64,000 bases of DNA from Villigracilis sp024434165. GTDB lineage: Bacteria > Chloroflexota > Anaerolineae > Anaerolineales > Villigracilaceae. Below are positions 25,229 to 34,442 of the stretch, piece after piece (the first letter of the stretch is position 1; the number at the start of each line of letters is the position of its first letter). The stretch is from positions 1 to 64,000 of the forward strand of contig SZPK01000015.1 in NCBI GenBank assembly GCA_030263665.1, read 5' to 3'. The notes beneath the pieces were generated by a model. It had not been told where the DNA came from and searched no databases. It saw only the letters and a list, made by a program, of their open reading frames with translations. Made by a program: the position numbers and the translations under genes.

Positions 25229-26278
25229 ATGAACAGACTTAGGGTGGGCGTCATCGGTTTCGGCTACTGGGGACCCAACCTGGCGCGCAATTTCTTCGAC
25301 CTGCCAGCCGCAGATCTGGTTGCCATTTCAGACCTGAAGCAGGAACGGTTACAGCGCGCCCGTTCATTGTATCCCGCTGTAACCCTGACGGACGATTACA
25401 CGCAATTGTTCAACATGGGGCTGGATGCGGTCGTGGTTTCCACGCCGCCCGCACTGCATTATCAGATCGCCAGGGATTGTCTGGAGCATGGTCTGAATGT
25501 GCTGGTGGAGAAACCCATCACCCTGAACAGCCAGCACGCGCAGGAATTGATTGATCTTGCGGAGGCGCGGGGGGTGATCCTGATGGTCGGGCATACCTTT
25601 GAATACAATTCGGCAGTCCGGGCGCTCAAGGAGTATATAGACAGCGGGGAATTGGGCGAAATCTACTACATTGACACAGCCAGGCTGAACCTGGGCTTGT
25701 TCCAGCGGGATTCCAACGTGCTTTGGGACCTGGCGCCGCATGATATTTCGATTCTGCTCTATCTGCTGGGACAAATTCCCGAAACGGTCAGCGCCCGCGG
25801 CATGCCGTGCGTCTTCGAGGAAATCTTCGATGTCGCGTACGTGAACCTGATGTTCCCGAACGGAATCCCGGCGCATATTCACGTCTCCTGGCTCGATCCC
25901 TGCAAGGTTCGGCGGGTTACGGTCGTCGGCAGCAAGAAGATGATCGTCTACAACGACCTGGAAAACGAACAGAAACTGAAGATCTACGACAAGGGGGTTG
26001 ACGCCCCCGAATACACCAACGGATTCGGCGAATTTCAGTGTAACTACCGCAGCGGCGACATCGTGATACCCAACATTCGCTTCGTCGAACCCCTGCGCCA
26101 GGAATGCCAGCACTTCCTTGACTCCATCATCACCCAGACCCAGCCGTGGAGCAGCGGGCGGGAAGGCTTGAAAGTCGTCAAAGTCCTTGAAGCCATCGAG
26201 TCCTCCATGAGAAACGGATCACAACAGGAGAGAATTTTATGGGAACCCCGGAATACTCCCGCATTGCACCAGATGTAA
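25229..26278 (+). CDS. Gfo/Idh/MocA-family sugar dehydrogenase
   Basis: The 349-residue protein has a Rossmann NAD-binding N terminus (VGVIGFGYWGPNLARNF), the family EKPITLNSQHA motif and a C-terminal alpha/beta domain with DLAPHDISILLYL. Followed by an acyltransferase and an aminotransferase, it fits the 3-dehydrogenase step of a WlbA/WbpB-type route that puts an amino group on a UDP-sugar; this is inference from gene order. The ATG at 25229 follows AAGGAGG; a longer in-frame start at 25142 lies inside the preceding gene. Confidence 0.88.
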   Translation: MNRLRVGVIGFGYWGPNLARNFFDLPAADLVAISDLKQERLQRARSLYPAVTLTDDYTQLFNMGLDAVVVSTPPALHYQIARDCLEHGLNVLVEKPITLNSQHAQELIDLAEARGVILMVGHTFEYNSAVRALKEYIDSGELGEIYYIDTARLNLGLFQRDSNVLWDLAPHDISILLYLLGQIPETVSARGMPCVFEEIFDVAYVNLMFPNGIPAHIHVSWLDPCKVRRVTVVGSKKMIVYNDLENEQKLKIYDKGVDAPEYTNGFGEFQCNYRSGDIVIPNIRFVEPLRQECQHFLDSIITQTQPWSSGREGLKVVKVLEAIESSMRNGSQQERILWEPRNTPALHQM

Positions 26279-26724
26279 AACTCGGCAGGGACGTGAAAGT
26301 CTACGCCTTCGTAAACCTCTACGGCTGTGAAGTGGACGATGAAAGCCGAATCGGGACTTTCGTCGAGATTCAAAAGGGCGCAAAGATCGGAAAGCGGGTC
26401 AAGATCTCAAGTCATTCCTTCATCTGCGAGGGCGTCACGATCGAAGACGAGGTCTTCATCGGGCATGGCGTCATGTTCATCAACGACAAGTACCCGCGCG
26501 CGACCACTGCCGGGGGAGCGCCCCAATCCGAAGCGGATTGGGCGTGCATCCCGACGGTCATCAAGAAGCGCGCTTCGATTGGCAGCAACGCCACCATTTT
26601 GTGCGGCGTGACGATTGGCGAAGGAGCGCTCGTGGGCGCGGGAAGCGTCGTAACGCACGATGTGCCGGCGGGTGCGGTGGTGGCTGGAAACCCCGCCCGC
26701 CCCATTACTGTGAAGGAATCTTGA
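26239..26724 (+). CDS. Left-handed beta-helix N-acyltransferase (WlbB/WbpD-like)
   Basis: The 161-residue protein is built of hexapeptide repeats (RIGTFVEIQKGAKIGKRVKI and ASIGSNATILCGVTIGEGAL), the left-handed beta-helix of trimeric acyl-CoA transferases, and ends in VVAGNPARPITV. Between the dehydrogenase and the aminotransferase it would acetylate the newly made amino sugar. The start overlaps the end of the dehydrogenase gene by 40 bases and follows AACAGGAGAG. Confidence 0.9.
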   Translation: MGTPEYSRIAPDVKLGRDVKVYAFVNLYGCEVDDESRIGTFVEIQKGAKIGKRVKISSHSFICEGVTIEDEVFIGHGVMFINDKYPRATTAGGAPQSEADWACIPTVIKKRASIGSNATILCGVTIGEGALVGAGSVVTHDVPAGAVVAGNPARPITVKES

Positions 26725-26736
26725 AAGCGAGGACCC

Positions 26737-27846
26737 ATGAACATCCCATTTGTCGAACTTACGACCCAACATAAACTTCTGCGCAACGAGATCAACGCCG
26801 CCATTCAGGGCGTTTTAGACCGGGGGGATTTCATCCTTGGTCAGGATGTCACAAAACTGGAAGAGGAATTCGCCGCCTACTGCGGCGCCAAATACGCCGT
26901 CGGCGTGGATAACGGACTTTCCGCCCTGGAGTTGAGCCTGCGCGCGTTCGGCATCGGTCCGGGAGACGAAGTCATTGTGCCCACCCATACCTTTACCGCC
27001 AGCGCGGCGGCGATCGTCTTAGCCGGCGCAGCTCCGGTTTTTGTGGACGCAGACCCTGAGACCTGGAACATTGACGTGGAAAAGATCGAGGATGCCATCA
27101 CCCCCCGCACAAAAGCCATCCTCCCTGTTCACTTATACGGCTTGCCCGCCGATATGCACATGATTCTCGGCATTGCGGAAAAATACAACCTTGTGGTTGT
27201 GGAAGACGCCTGCCAGGCGCACGGGGCAAACTACAAGGGCTACCGCGTTGGAAGTTTCGGGAACGCCGCGGCATTCAGTTTTTACCCGACCAAGAACCTG
27301 GGAGGCTGCGGAGACGGCGGCATCATCACCACCAACGACGCCAAGGCCGCCGAGACCATGCGGGCGCTGCGCAATTGCGGACAGCGCACCAAGAACGTAC
27401 ACGAGCTCGAACCGTTCAACCACCGCCTCGACAGCCTGCAAGCCGCAATCCTGCGCGTCAAATTGAAATATCTCGACGAATGGATCACTTCGCGCCGCCG
27501 CCTGGCGGAGTTGTACAACAAACTCCTTGCCGGGTCCAGCGTAACGACGCCCGTGGAACTGCCCGGTTACCAGCATGTCTATCACCTGTATGTAATTCGC
27601 TCGCAGCACAGGGATGTTTTGCAGGCTCATCTGAAGGAACGCGGCATCGGCACAGCCATCCATTACCCATTGCCTGTTCACCTCCAGCCGTTCTTCTCCA
27701 ATAAACAAGACCGGCGCGGGCAATTCCCCATTGCGGAAAAACTCTGCAACGAGATTCTTTCCCTGCCCATGTTCCCGGAAATGACCGCGGAACAGGTGGA
27801 GATCGTCGCTGCTGAAGTTGCGAAAGCGCCGGTCCCCGTTCCTTAA
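26737..27846 (+). CDS. DegT/DnrJ/EryC1-family sugar aminotransferase
   Basis: The 369-residue protein is a PLP-dependent sugar aminotransferase with the family pattern SALELSLRAFGIGPGDEVIV, VEDACQAHGA and FSFYPTKNLGGCGDGG, where Lys186 binds PLP. It would transaminate a keto-sugar nucleotide, probably the product of the dehydrogenase encoded two genes upstream, giving a 3-amino sugar (WlbC/WbpE-like). GCGAGG lies before the start. Confidence 0.93.
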   Translation: MNIPFVELTTQHKLLRNEINAAIQGVLDRGDFILGQDVTKLEEEFAAYCGAKYAVGVDNGLSALELSLRAFGIGPGDEVIVPTHTFTASAAAIVLAGAAPVFVDADPETWNIDVEKIEDAITPRTKAILPVHLYGLPADMHMILGIAEKYNLVVVEDACQAHGANYKGYRVGSFGNAAAFSFYPTKNLGGCGDGGIITTNDAKAAETMRALRNCGQRTKNVHELEPFNHRLDSLQAAILRVKLKYLDEWITSRRRLAELYNKLLAGSSVTTPVELPGYQHVYHLYVIRSQHRDVLQAHLKERGIGTAIHYPLPVHLQPFFSNKQDRRGQFPIAEKLCNEILSLPMFPEMTAEQVEIVAAEVAKAPVPVP

Positions 27847-27877
27847 TGACGGAAACCTCTGCTGAATCGAGCAAACC

Positions 27878-29338
27878 ATGATGCGTGTCACCGAATCCTT
27901 GCGCGGCAACTGGATATACAAGGGATGGATGAATCTGTTGCCGCGCCTGGATTTGGCGTTGGGCATCGCCGTTGGAGTGTTGATCGGGCTTTCGCTGGCT
28001 GTATTGGGTCCGGCATTGACTGTCGGAATTATGGCGGTTCTGGTCTATGCCGTAATTCTGGTCAAAGCGCCCGAACTTCCGATCCTGGCGATTTTGGTTT
28101 TCTCCTCCGGCTTGCTGCCCCGCTATCTCAACCGCTTTATAAATCTCGGCATCGGGAACTTTCAAATATCCGATCTGATTCTCCTCTCCCTTCTCGGTCT
28201 GACCGGATTTCGCATTTTTGCCGAACGCGGTTTTCACTTTCGCAGGACGCCCCTGGATTTACCCGTGATTCTGTACTGCATCGCGGTCTTTTTCGGGATG
28301 TATACGGCTGTTTCACAATACGGCATCGAATTCAGTTACACGACCTACGAAGCGCGCATCATGCTCTCCTACTCGATTTTTTTCGCCATAACGCAATTAT
28401 TGAGAACCCCTCAACAGATCAAACGCCTGGTGATCGGAATCTTCATCATCGGGCTGCTGGTTTCCACCCTCCTGCTGCTGCAAGTGACGACGGGGTTCAC
28501 CATACCGTTCATCCCGTCTCTGTATTTCCGGGCAGACAGGCTGAGCAGGGCTTATCACCCCGGCTTCTATGCCGTCTTCATCACCATGATGATGCTGGTA
28601 TGTTACCTGGCAAACCACAGATCGAGCCTCCGAACGCTGGCGATCTGGGCGGCTGTGTTCGTGCTTGGGTTGAGCATCACCATCTCGCTCGGCAGGAACA
28701 TCGTCTTTTCCACGCTGATTGCGCTGGCGGTCCTTGGGATTCTCCTGAAGGGGAAGGAACGCCACAGGCTGGCATTGCTGCTCCTGGCGGTCATCCTTGC
28801 CGCCAGTTCGCTCTTCGGCGTACTCAAGGTGCTGAACCCGAACTCCGCCCTGCTGGCATATCCCCGGGCGTTGATGGGGCGATTGTTCAACCTTGTCGAA
28901 ACAAATCCCTTATCGCCCGAGGAAACCCTTTTGTGGCGGGTCGAAGAGACGAACTATGCGTGGCAGCACATCGAAAGGCATCCGCTGGTCGGCATCGGTC
29001 TTTTCAACCCCTACCGCCCGGTCTTTTTCATCGGCGACACGCTTCAAACGTACATCCACAATGGCTATCTTTGGGTATGGCTGAAAACAGGGCTGCTCGG
29101 CTTCATACCATTCGTCGTTATTATCTTTGGCTTCATCCTGCACGGCTTCCTGAAATGGAGAAGCGTGCAAGACCCGTTTCTCCGCGCCATCGCCCTGGGC
29201 GCTCCCCTCATCATCTTTGCGATGACGTTCAGTAACACCGTCGCTCCGATCTTCATCGAGGGTTTCAACCTGGCTTTCTTTGCCGTGACCATCGGCATCG
29301 GCGAATCAATCCTCGCCATGAAAGAGGATACCCAATGA
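27878..29338 (+). CDS. O-antigen ligase/polymerase-like membrane protein (Wzy/WaaL type)
   Basis: The 486-residue protein has about 12 hydrophobic segments and the Wzy_C-type periplasmic segment ERHPLVGIGLFNPYRPVFFI with YIHNGYLWVWLKTGLLGFIP. In this locus it is the best candidate for the polymerase that links repeat units outside the membrane, or for the ligase attaching the chain. Two adjacent ATGs (27878 and 27881) are possible starts and neither has a strong ribosome site. The stop overlaps the next start (ATGA). Confidence 0.85.
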   Translation: MMRVTESLRGNWIYKGWMNLLPRLDLALGIAVGVLIGLSLAVLGPALTVGIMAVLVYAVILVKAPELPILAILVFSSGLLPRYLNRFINLGIGNFQISDLILLSLLGLTGFRIFAERGFHFRRTPLDLPVILYCIAVFFGMYTAVSQYGIEFSYTTYEARIMLSYSIFFAITQLLRTPQQIKRLVIGIFIIGLLVSTLLLLQVTTGFTIPFIPSLYFRADRLSRAYHPGFYAVFITMMMLVCYLANHRSSLRTLAIWAAVFVLGLSITISLGRNIVFSTLIALAVLGILLKGKERHRLALLLLAVILAASSLFGVLKVLNPNSALLAYPRALMGRLFNLVETNPLSPEETLLWRVEETNYAWQHIERHPLVGIGLFNPYRPVFFIGDTLQTYIHNGYLWVWLKTGLLGFIPFVVIIFGFILHGFLKWRSVQDPFLRAIALGAPLIIFAMTFSNTVAPIFIEGFNLAFFAVTIGIGESILAMKEDTQ

Positions 29339-30249
29339 GTTTGCGCATCCTCTTTTTCGGAACCCAGGACAACGGCGCTCCCTTCCTGAAAGGTCTGCTT
29401 GCAAATGGAAAACATCCGGCGGCAGGGGTGGTCGTCCCGCCGCAAAAAAAGATCGCGGGACGGGGACCGCGCGCCTGGCTCCGAATGGCTCAACAAACCT
29501 GGCAGGGTTGGATGCCGCCAGCCGGCACAACGTCCGGGATCGCCCGCCGCGCCGGTCTGCCCGTTTGGAATCAGCCTCTCAATACGGCTTCATTCTCCGA
29601 GTTCGTTGCCCGCCTCAAACCGGACCTGTTTGTGGTTGCCTCTTTCAGCAGAATTCTCAAACCTCAAACCCTTTCGCTCGCGCCGCGCGGCGTGATCAAC
29701 GTCCACCCGTCCCTCCTGCCCAAATATCGCGGCGCAGACCCCATCTTTTGGGCGCTCGTCAACAACGAAAAAGAGACCGGCATCACCGTCCACTGGATGG
29801 ACGAAGGCGTGGATACCGGCTCCCTGCTCGGACAGCGCGTACTGCCCATCGGCGAAGGGGAGGATTCGATCTCCCTGGCTCGGAAACTGACCGCGGCGGG
29901 CGTGGAACTCCTCGTCGAAGTGTTGGATCAAATCGAAAGCGGGCGGGCGGTCTCCGTGTCGCAGGATGAGGCGGGCGCAAGTTACTTCCCCCCGGCATCC
30001 AAAGAATACCGCACCATCCGCTGGGAGGACTGCGCTGATTCGATTCAGCGCCTGGTGCGCGCATCCATCTCCTATGGTGGAGCCTCGGCGGTGATCGAGG
30101 GTCGCCCCGTAAAAATCATCAAAAGCGAAGCGATGGAAAGAACGCCCCAACCCTTCCCCGGCAGGCTGCTCGACCGCAGGGACGGCTGGGCAAAAGTTTC
30201 ATGCAAGGATGCAGTTCTAAAATTAGTGTTTGCGGGAGGTACGTCATGA
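29335..30249 (+). CDS. Formyltransferase-family protein (sugar N-formyltransferase-like)
   Basis: The 304-residue protein has the formyltransferase fold with the catalytic triad Asn122, His124 and Asp160 (INVHPSLLPKYRG and WMDEGVDTGSLL). That fold is shared by methionyl-tRNA formyltransferase, ArnA and the sugar N-formyltransferases. Position inside a polysaccharide locus with two sugar aminotransferases suggests an amino-sugar N-formyltransferase using N10-formyl-tetrahydrofolate; this is inference. It starts within the stop of the polymerase gene and its own stop overlaps the rfbF start. Confidence 0.85.
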   Translation: MSLRILFFGTQDNGAPFLKGLLANGKHPAAGVVVPPQKKIAGRGPRAWLRMAQQTWQGWMPPAGTTSGIARRAGLPVWNQPLNTASFSEFVARLKPDLFVVASFSRILKPQTLSLAPRGVINVHPSLLPKYRGADPIFWALVNNEKETGITVHWMDEGVDTGSLLGQRVLPIGEGEDSISLARKLTAAGVELLVEVLDQIESGRAVSVSQDEAGASYFPPASKEYRTIRWEDCADSIQRLVRASISYGGASAVIEGRPVKIIKSEAMERTPQPFPGRLLDRRDGWAKVSCKDAVLKLVFAGGTS

Positions 30250-31019
30250 AAGTGGTCATCCTGGCTGGCGGGTTCGGCACACGCCTTTCAGAGGAGACGG
30301 AAGTCCGTCCCAAGCCCATGGTGGAGATCGGCGGGCGTCCCATCCTCTGGCACATCATGAAGATCTATGCCGCGCATGGGTTCAAGGAATTCATTCTCGC
30401 GCTTGGATACAAGGGCGAATTCATCAAGAATTACTTTATCAACTACCGCCAGCTGCAAAGGAACCTGACCGTCTGCCTGAAGGACGGCAGCGTGGAAGTG
30501 CACGACGGCGAAAGCGAGGACTGGACCATCCACCTCGTGGATACGGGTCCCAAAACGGAAACGGGCGGACGCATCAAACGTCTCGCCTCGTTGATCGGAA
30601 ACGAACGCTTCATGATGACCTACGGCGACGGCGTTTCCAACGTGGACATCAGCGGACTGGTGCGCTTCCACGAAGAACAGGGGAAACTCGCCACGGTCAC
30701 GGCGGTGCGCCCGCCTGCGCGCTTCGGCGGGATGGTGCTCGCCAACAATCACGTGGTGGAATTCAAGGAGAAGCCGCAGATCGGCGAAGGCTGGATCAAC
30801 GGCGGGTTCTTTGTGCTGGAGCCGCAGGTGTTGAGCTACATCAGCGGCGACGCCACCGATTTTGAACGCGAATCGGTGGAGATGCTGGTGGCTGAAAACC
30901 AACTCGCGGCGTTCCGGCACCAGGGTTTCTGGCAGTGCATGGACACCTTGCGCGACGTGCGCTACCTGCAGGGCATGTGGCAATCCGGGGAAGCGCCCTG
31001 GAAAGTCTGGTCTTCGTGA
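30246..31019 (+). CDS. rfbF: Glucose-1-phosphate cytidylyltransferase
   Basis: The 257-residue protein has the nucleotidyltransferase signature LAGGFGTRLSEETEVRPKPM and the RfbF-type continuation GRPILWHIMKIYAAHG. The product would be CDP-glucose, the first step of CDP-deoxyhexose synthesis. The ending ESVEMLVAENQLAAFRH with GFWQCMDTLRD is characteristic of this enzyme. The ATG at 30246 overlaps the preceding stop (ATGA) and has GGGAGG upstream. The following gene is the matching 4,6-dehydratase. Confidence 0.93.
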   Translation: MKVVILAGGFGTRLSEETEVRPKPMVEIGGRPILWHIMKIYAAHGFKEFILALGYKGEFIKNYFINYRQLQRNLTVCLKDGSVEVHDGESEDWTIHLVDTGPKTETGGRIKRLASLIGNERFMMTYGDGVSNVDISGLVRFHEEQGKLATVTAVRPPARFGGMVLANNHVVEFKEKPQIGEGWINGGFFVLEPQVLSYISGDATDFERESVEMLVAENQLAAFRHQGFWQCMDTLRDVRYLQGMWQSGEAPWKVWSS

Positions 31020-31031
31020 AATGAGGAGAAA

Positions 31032-32099
31032 ATGTCAAACCGGCTTACTTCGCAACCCGCTTCATTTCCCGAATACCCCCTGGAAGACCTGAGCGAATTC
31101 CTTCAAGACCCCCCTCTCTCGGAATTGAATCAGCAGTCTGTGCTCGTCACCGGCGGGACGGGTTTCATCGGCAGCCACCTCGTCCGCACCCTGGATGCGC
31201 TGGGGGTGAGCCCCTCGTTGTTCGTGCTGGATTACGAACGCCAGACGCTTCCGGCAAATTCATCCATCTATCACGGCAACCTGGCAGACCTGCATGACTG
31301 CCTGCGCATCGTCGGGCGCGTCAACCCGGAGATCGTTTTTCACCTCGCCGCCCAGCCGCTCGTGGATACCGCCATGGACTCGGTCATTGACACGATGGAA
31401 AGCAACGTGCGCGGCGCGTACAACTTCCTCGAAGCCTGCCGCAACGTCGGCAAGCGCATCAAAGCCATCGTGTGGATTTCCACGGACAAGGTCTACGGCA
31501 GCCAGCCGGATGCGTACAACGAATCCTCGCCGCTCGTCGGCTTCGACCATCCCTACGACGCCTCGAAACTATGCGGCGACCTGCTCGCTCAAACCTATGC
31601 CAGGGCGTTCCAGATGCCCATCGTCATCGTGCGAAGCGGGAACGTCTACGGCGAAGGCGACCTGCATTGGGACCGCCTGATTCCCGGCACGATCCGCTCG
31701 GCGTTGTTCGGCAAGCCGCCGCTCATTCGCAGTAACGGCTTGCTCAAGCGCGACTACATCTACGCGGGCGACATGATCCGCGCCTATTTGAAAACGCTCT
31801 CCGCCGCCCTGCAGGGAAAACTCGCCGCGGGCGCCGCCGTCAATTTCGGAGCGATGCAGCCGCACACGGTTCTGGACGTGGTTCACAAGATTTTGGCGGT
31901 CACAGAAAGACCCGACCTCGCGCCTGTCATTCAAGACCACGCCCGCAGCGAAATCCCGGAACAGCACGTCACATTCGACTTTGCAAGGATGGTCCTGGGC
32001 TGGGAACCGTTGGTGGATTTGGAGCGCGGGATTCAAAAGAGCGTGGATTGGTACACGCGCTTCTTCAAACTCGATGAAATCATGCCGGAGCCGCTTTAA
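31032..32099 (+). CDS. rfbG: CDP-glucose 4,6-dehydratase
   Basis: The 355-residue protein is an extended short-chain dehydrogenase with VLVTGGTGFIGSHL, the catalytic STDKVYG segment and YDASK. EGDLHWDRLIPGTIR and KRDYIYAGDM fit CDP-glucose 4,6-dehydratase better than the dTDP or GDP enzymes. It would convert CDP-glucose to CDP-4-keto-6-deoxyglucose. The N terminus is about 25 residues longer than usual. The stop overlaps the next start (TAATG). Confidence 0.9.
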   Translation: MSNRLTSQPASFPEYPLEDLSEFLQDPPLSELNQQSVLVTGGTGFIGSHLVRTLDALGVSPSLFVLDYERQTLPANSSIYHGNLADLHDCLRIVGRVNPEIVFHLAAQPLVDTAMDSVIDTMESNVRGAYNFLEACRNVGKRIKAIVWISTDKVYGSQPDAYNESSPLVGFDHPYDASKLCGDLLAQTYARAFQMPIVIVRSGNVYGEGDLHWDRLIPGTIRSALFGKPPLIRSNGLLKRDYIYAGDMIRAYLKTLSAALQGKLAAGAAVNFGAMQPHTVLDVVHKILAVTERPDLAPVIQDHARSEIPEQHVTFDFARMVLGWEPLVDLERGIQKSVDWYTRFFKLDEIMPEPL

Positions 32100-32695
32100 T
32101 GGATATCAGACCGCTTCGTTTGCAGGGATGTTACGAGATTCGCCTCGCGCCGCGCCGCGATGAACGCGGCTACTTCATGCGGACGTTCGACCGCGAGATT
32201 TTCCTCCGCAATGGATTGACCGCGAACTGGCTTCAGGAGAATCAATCCATGTCGCTTCGCAAAGGGACCCTGCGCGGGCTTCACTTTCAGAAGCCGCCCC
32301 ACGCCGAGACCAAACTCGTGCGGGCGTTGTCGGGAGCGGTGCTGGATGTGTTCGCCGACCTCCGAAGCGACAGCCCAACTTTCGGTCAGTGGGATGCGGT
32401 GGAACTATCTGCAGAGGCGTTCAACTATGTCTACATTCCAAAGGGATTCGCGCACGGCTTCTGCTCGCTTACCGAAAACGCAATCGTTCATTACCACGTG
32501 GATGCCTGCTACGCGCCCGAAGCCGAGGGCGGCATCCGCTGGGACGACGAAACGCTGAAGATTGACTGGCCCGCCAAAACCCCGGTGGTATCCGCGAAAG
32601 ACCAGGCGCTGCCGCGCCTTGCCGAATTTATATCGCCCTTCACTTTAAGCAATTGTGTCGTTATTTCGCAACAGGAGATGGCTCATGTCCGATAA
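32099..32695 (+). CDS. RfbC-like sugar-nucleotide 3,5-epimerase
   Basis: The 198-residue cupin-fold protein has the RfbC motifs RDERGYFMRTFD, ENQSMSLRKGTLRGLHFQ (catalytic His), YIPKGFAHGFCSL and HYHVDACYAPEAEGGIRWDD. The family epimerises dTDP-4-keto-6-deoxyglucose; with only CDP-sugar genes around it, this copy probably acts on a CDP-4-keto sugar. That is inference. The final 10-15 residues overlap the following aminotransferase gene. Confidence 0.88.
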   Translation: MDIRPLRLQGCYEIRLAPRRDERGYFMRTFDREIFLRNGLTANWLQENQSMSLRKGTLRGLHFQKPPHAETKLVRALSGAVLDVFADLRSDSPTFGQWDAVELSAEAFNYVYIPKGFAHGFCSLTENAIVHYHVDACYAPEAEGGIRWDDETLKIDWPAKTPVVSAKDQALPRLAEFISPFTLSNCVVISQQEMAHVR

Positions 32696-33845
32696 ACCCC
32701 GCATGCAAGTCCGTTTGTTCAAACCCAGCGTTGGAGAGGAGGAACTCGAAAACCTGCGCGGCGTGTTCGAACGCGCCTGGCTGGGGTTGGGACCGCTGGT
32801 TTCCCAATTCGAAAAGGAGTGGAGCGAATACATCGGCGCGAAGATGTCGGTGGGGGTCAACTCCGCCACCGCCGCCCTGCACCTCGCGCTCACCGCCTAT
32901 CACTTCCCGCGCGGTTCCAAAGTGCTGGTGCCTGCCATCACGTTCGCTTCCACAGCCACAGCGGTGCTTTACAACGATCTCGTCCCCGTGTTCGTGGATG
33001 TGGACCCAGTCTCGCTCTCGATGGATTTGAACGACATGGAACGCAAGATCACGCCAGACTGCGTGGCGGTCATTCCCGTGCATTTGGGCGGTCACCCCGT
33101 CCCGATGGAAAAACTGATGGAGATCGCGAAGGCGCACCGCCTGGCGGTGATCGAAGACTGCGCCCATTGTGCGGGCGGCTTTTACAAGGGCAAACGCCTC
33201 GGCATGTGGGGCGACATCGGCTGTTTCAGTTTCGAGGAAAAGAAAAGCATGACCACCGGCGACGGCGGCATGATCTGCTCCGACCAGACCGAACTCATCG
33301 AACCCCTGCACGCCCACCGCTGGATCGGCATTGACAAGGATACCTGGAAACGTTCGGCGGGTTACACCAGCCAGGAAATGCTCGAAGCGCGCCACTGGTA
33401 TTACGAGATTTCGGTGCTCGGCTACAAATACAACATGAACGACGTGATGGCGGCGATTGGGCTTGCCCAGATGAAGAAACTCGACCGCATGAACGCCCGC
33501 CGCGCCGGGATCATCCGCCGCTACCTCGACGGCATCAAGGATTGCAAAACGATCAAGCCGCTCCTGCCCTATGAACTGGAAAATGCCGCCTACTGGCTGT
33601 TCGGCGTGCGCTGCGATCAGCGCGACAAACTCATCATCCACCTGAAGAAACTCGGCATCGCCACGGGCGTGCACTTCCTGCCGCTCCCCCTGCACCCGTT
33701 GTTCTCGCAGTTCGACGACCCGATTCCCGCCGCCAAACAACTCTGGCAAACCTTCGTCACCCTGCCGCTCTTCCCCGACCTGACCGGCGAAGAAGTGGAT
33801 TATGTGATCGAAGCGCTGCAGGAATTCGATTCAAAACAGGTTTAA
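32685..33845 (+). CDS. DegT/DnrJ/EryC1-family aminotransferase (CDP-sugar module)
   Basis: The 386-residue protein has the DegT fold and FSFEEKKSMTTGDGGM, where Lys187 fits the PLP-binding position. Because Lys is kept, it is a true aminotransferase and not an RfbH-type 3-dehydratase, in which the Lys is His. It therefore probably makes a 4-amino-4,6-dideoxy CDP-sugar; this is inference. The ATG at 32685 follows CAGGAG and overlaps the epimerase end by 11 bases. Confidence 0.88.
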   Translation: MSDKPRMQVRLFKPSVGEEELENLRGVFERAWLGLGPLVSQFEKEWSEYIGAKMSVGVNSATAALHLALTAYHFPRGSKVLVPAITFASTATAVLYNDLVPVFVDVDPVSLSMDLNDMERKITPDCVAVIPVHLGGHPVPMEKLMEIAKAHRLAVIEDCAHCAGGFYKGKRLGMWGDIGCFSFEEKKSMTTGDGGMICSDQTELIEPLHAHRWIGIDKDTWKRSAGYTSQEMLEARHWYYEISVLGYKYNMNDVMAAIGLAQMKKLDRMNARRAGIIRRYLDGIKDCKTIKPLLPYELENAAYWLFGVRCDQRDKLIIHLKKLGIATGVHFLPLPLHPLFSQFDDPIPAAKQLWQTFVTLPLFPDLTGEEVDYVIEALQEFDSKQV

Positions 33846-33848
33846 CCC

Positions 33849-34442
33849 ATGAAGCCGTCGTACATTACCGTTGTATCGGGTCTGCCGCGCTCAGGCACAT
33901 CCATGATGATGAAGATGCTCGAAGCGGGCGGCATGTCCCCGCTGACCGACCACCTCCGCGCCGCCGATGTGGACAACCCAAACGGGTATTACGAGTTCGA
34001 GCGCGTCAAACAACTTCCGCAGGGCGATACCGCCTGGCTTGCCGATGCGCAGGGAAAGGTCGTCAAAATCGTGGCGGTCTTCCTGCCCCACCTTCCGCCT
34101 CAATTCGACTATCGCATCATCTTCATGCAAAGAGCGGTGCGGGAAGTCACCGCCTCGCAGCACACCATGCTCGAACACCGCGGCAGCAGCCGGCAGGTCA
34201 GCGCCGAAGAGTTGATCGTCCTCTTTCAAAAACACCTCCACCAGGTGGATGCCTGGTTCAAGACCCAGCCGCGCGTAAAACGCCTGGACGTCAATTACAA
34301 CGACCTGCTGCGCAGCCCCGCCCCCCACATCGAAAACATCCGCCTCTTTCTGGACCTCGGGCTGGATTCTGAAAAAATGGGCGCGATCGTGGACCCGAAC
34401 CTGTACCGCCAGCGCGTCAACCCGGAGGCGTCGCAAGCATGA
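33849..34442 (+). CDS. Sulfotransferase-family protein
   Basis: The 197-residue protein opens with a P-loop of sulfotransferase type, VVSGLPRSGTSMMMKML (8-24), which would bind the 5'-phosphosulfate of PAPS. The middle contains YRIIFMQRAVREVTAS, resembling the 3'-phosphate-binding segment. It is shorter than most (about 250-300 residues) and may be a minimal member. It would place sulfate on a sugar hydroxyl; substrate unknown. The stop overlaps the next start (ATGA). Confidence 0.75.
   Translation: MKPSYITVVSGLPRSGTSMMMKMLEAGGMSPLTDHLRAADVDNPNGYYEFERVKQLPQGDTAWLADAQGKVVKIVAVFLPHLPPQFDYRIIFMQRAVREVTASQHTMLEHRGSSRQVSAEELIVLFQKHLHQVDAWFKTQPRVKRLDVNYNDLLRSPAPHIENIRLFLDLGLDSEKMGAIVDPNLYRQRVNPEASQA

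Noticed and set aside
32685..33845. RfbH-type CDP-4-keto-6-deoxyglucose 3-dehydratase
   Set aside because: The PLP-binding Lys187 is present, whereas RfbH has His there, and no Fe-S Cys pattern of RfbH is seen.
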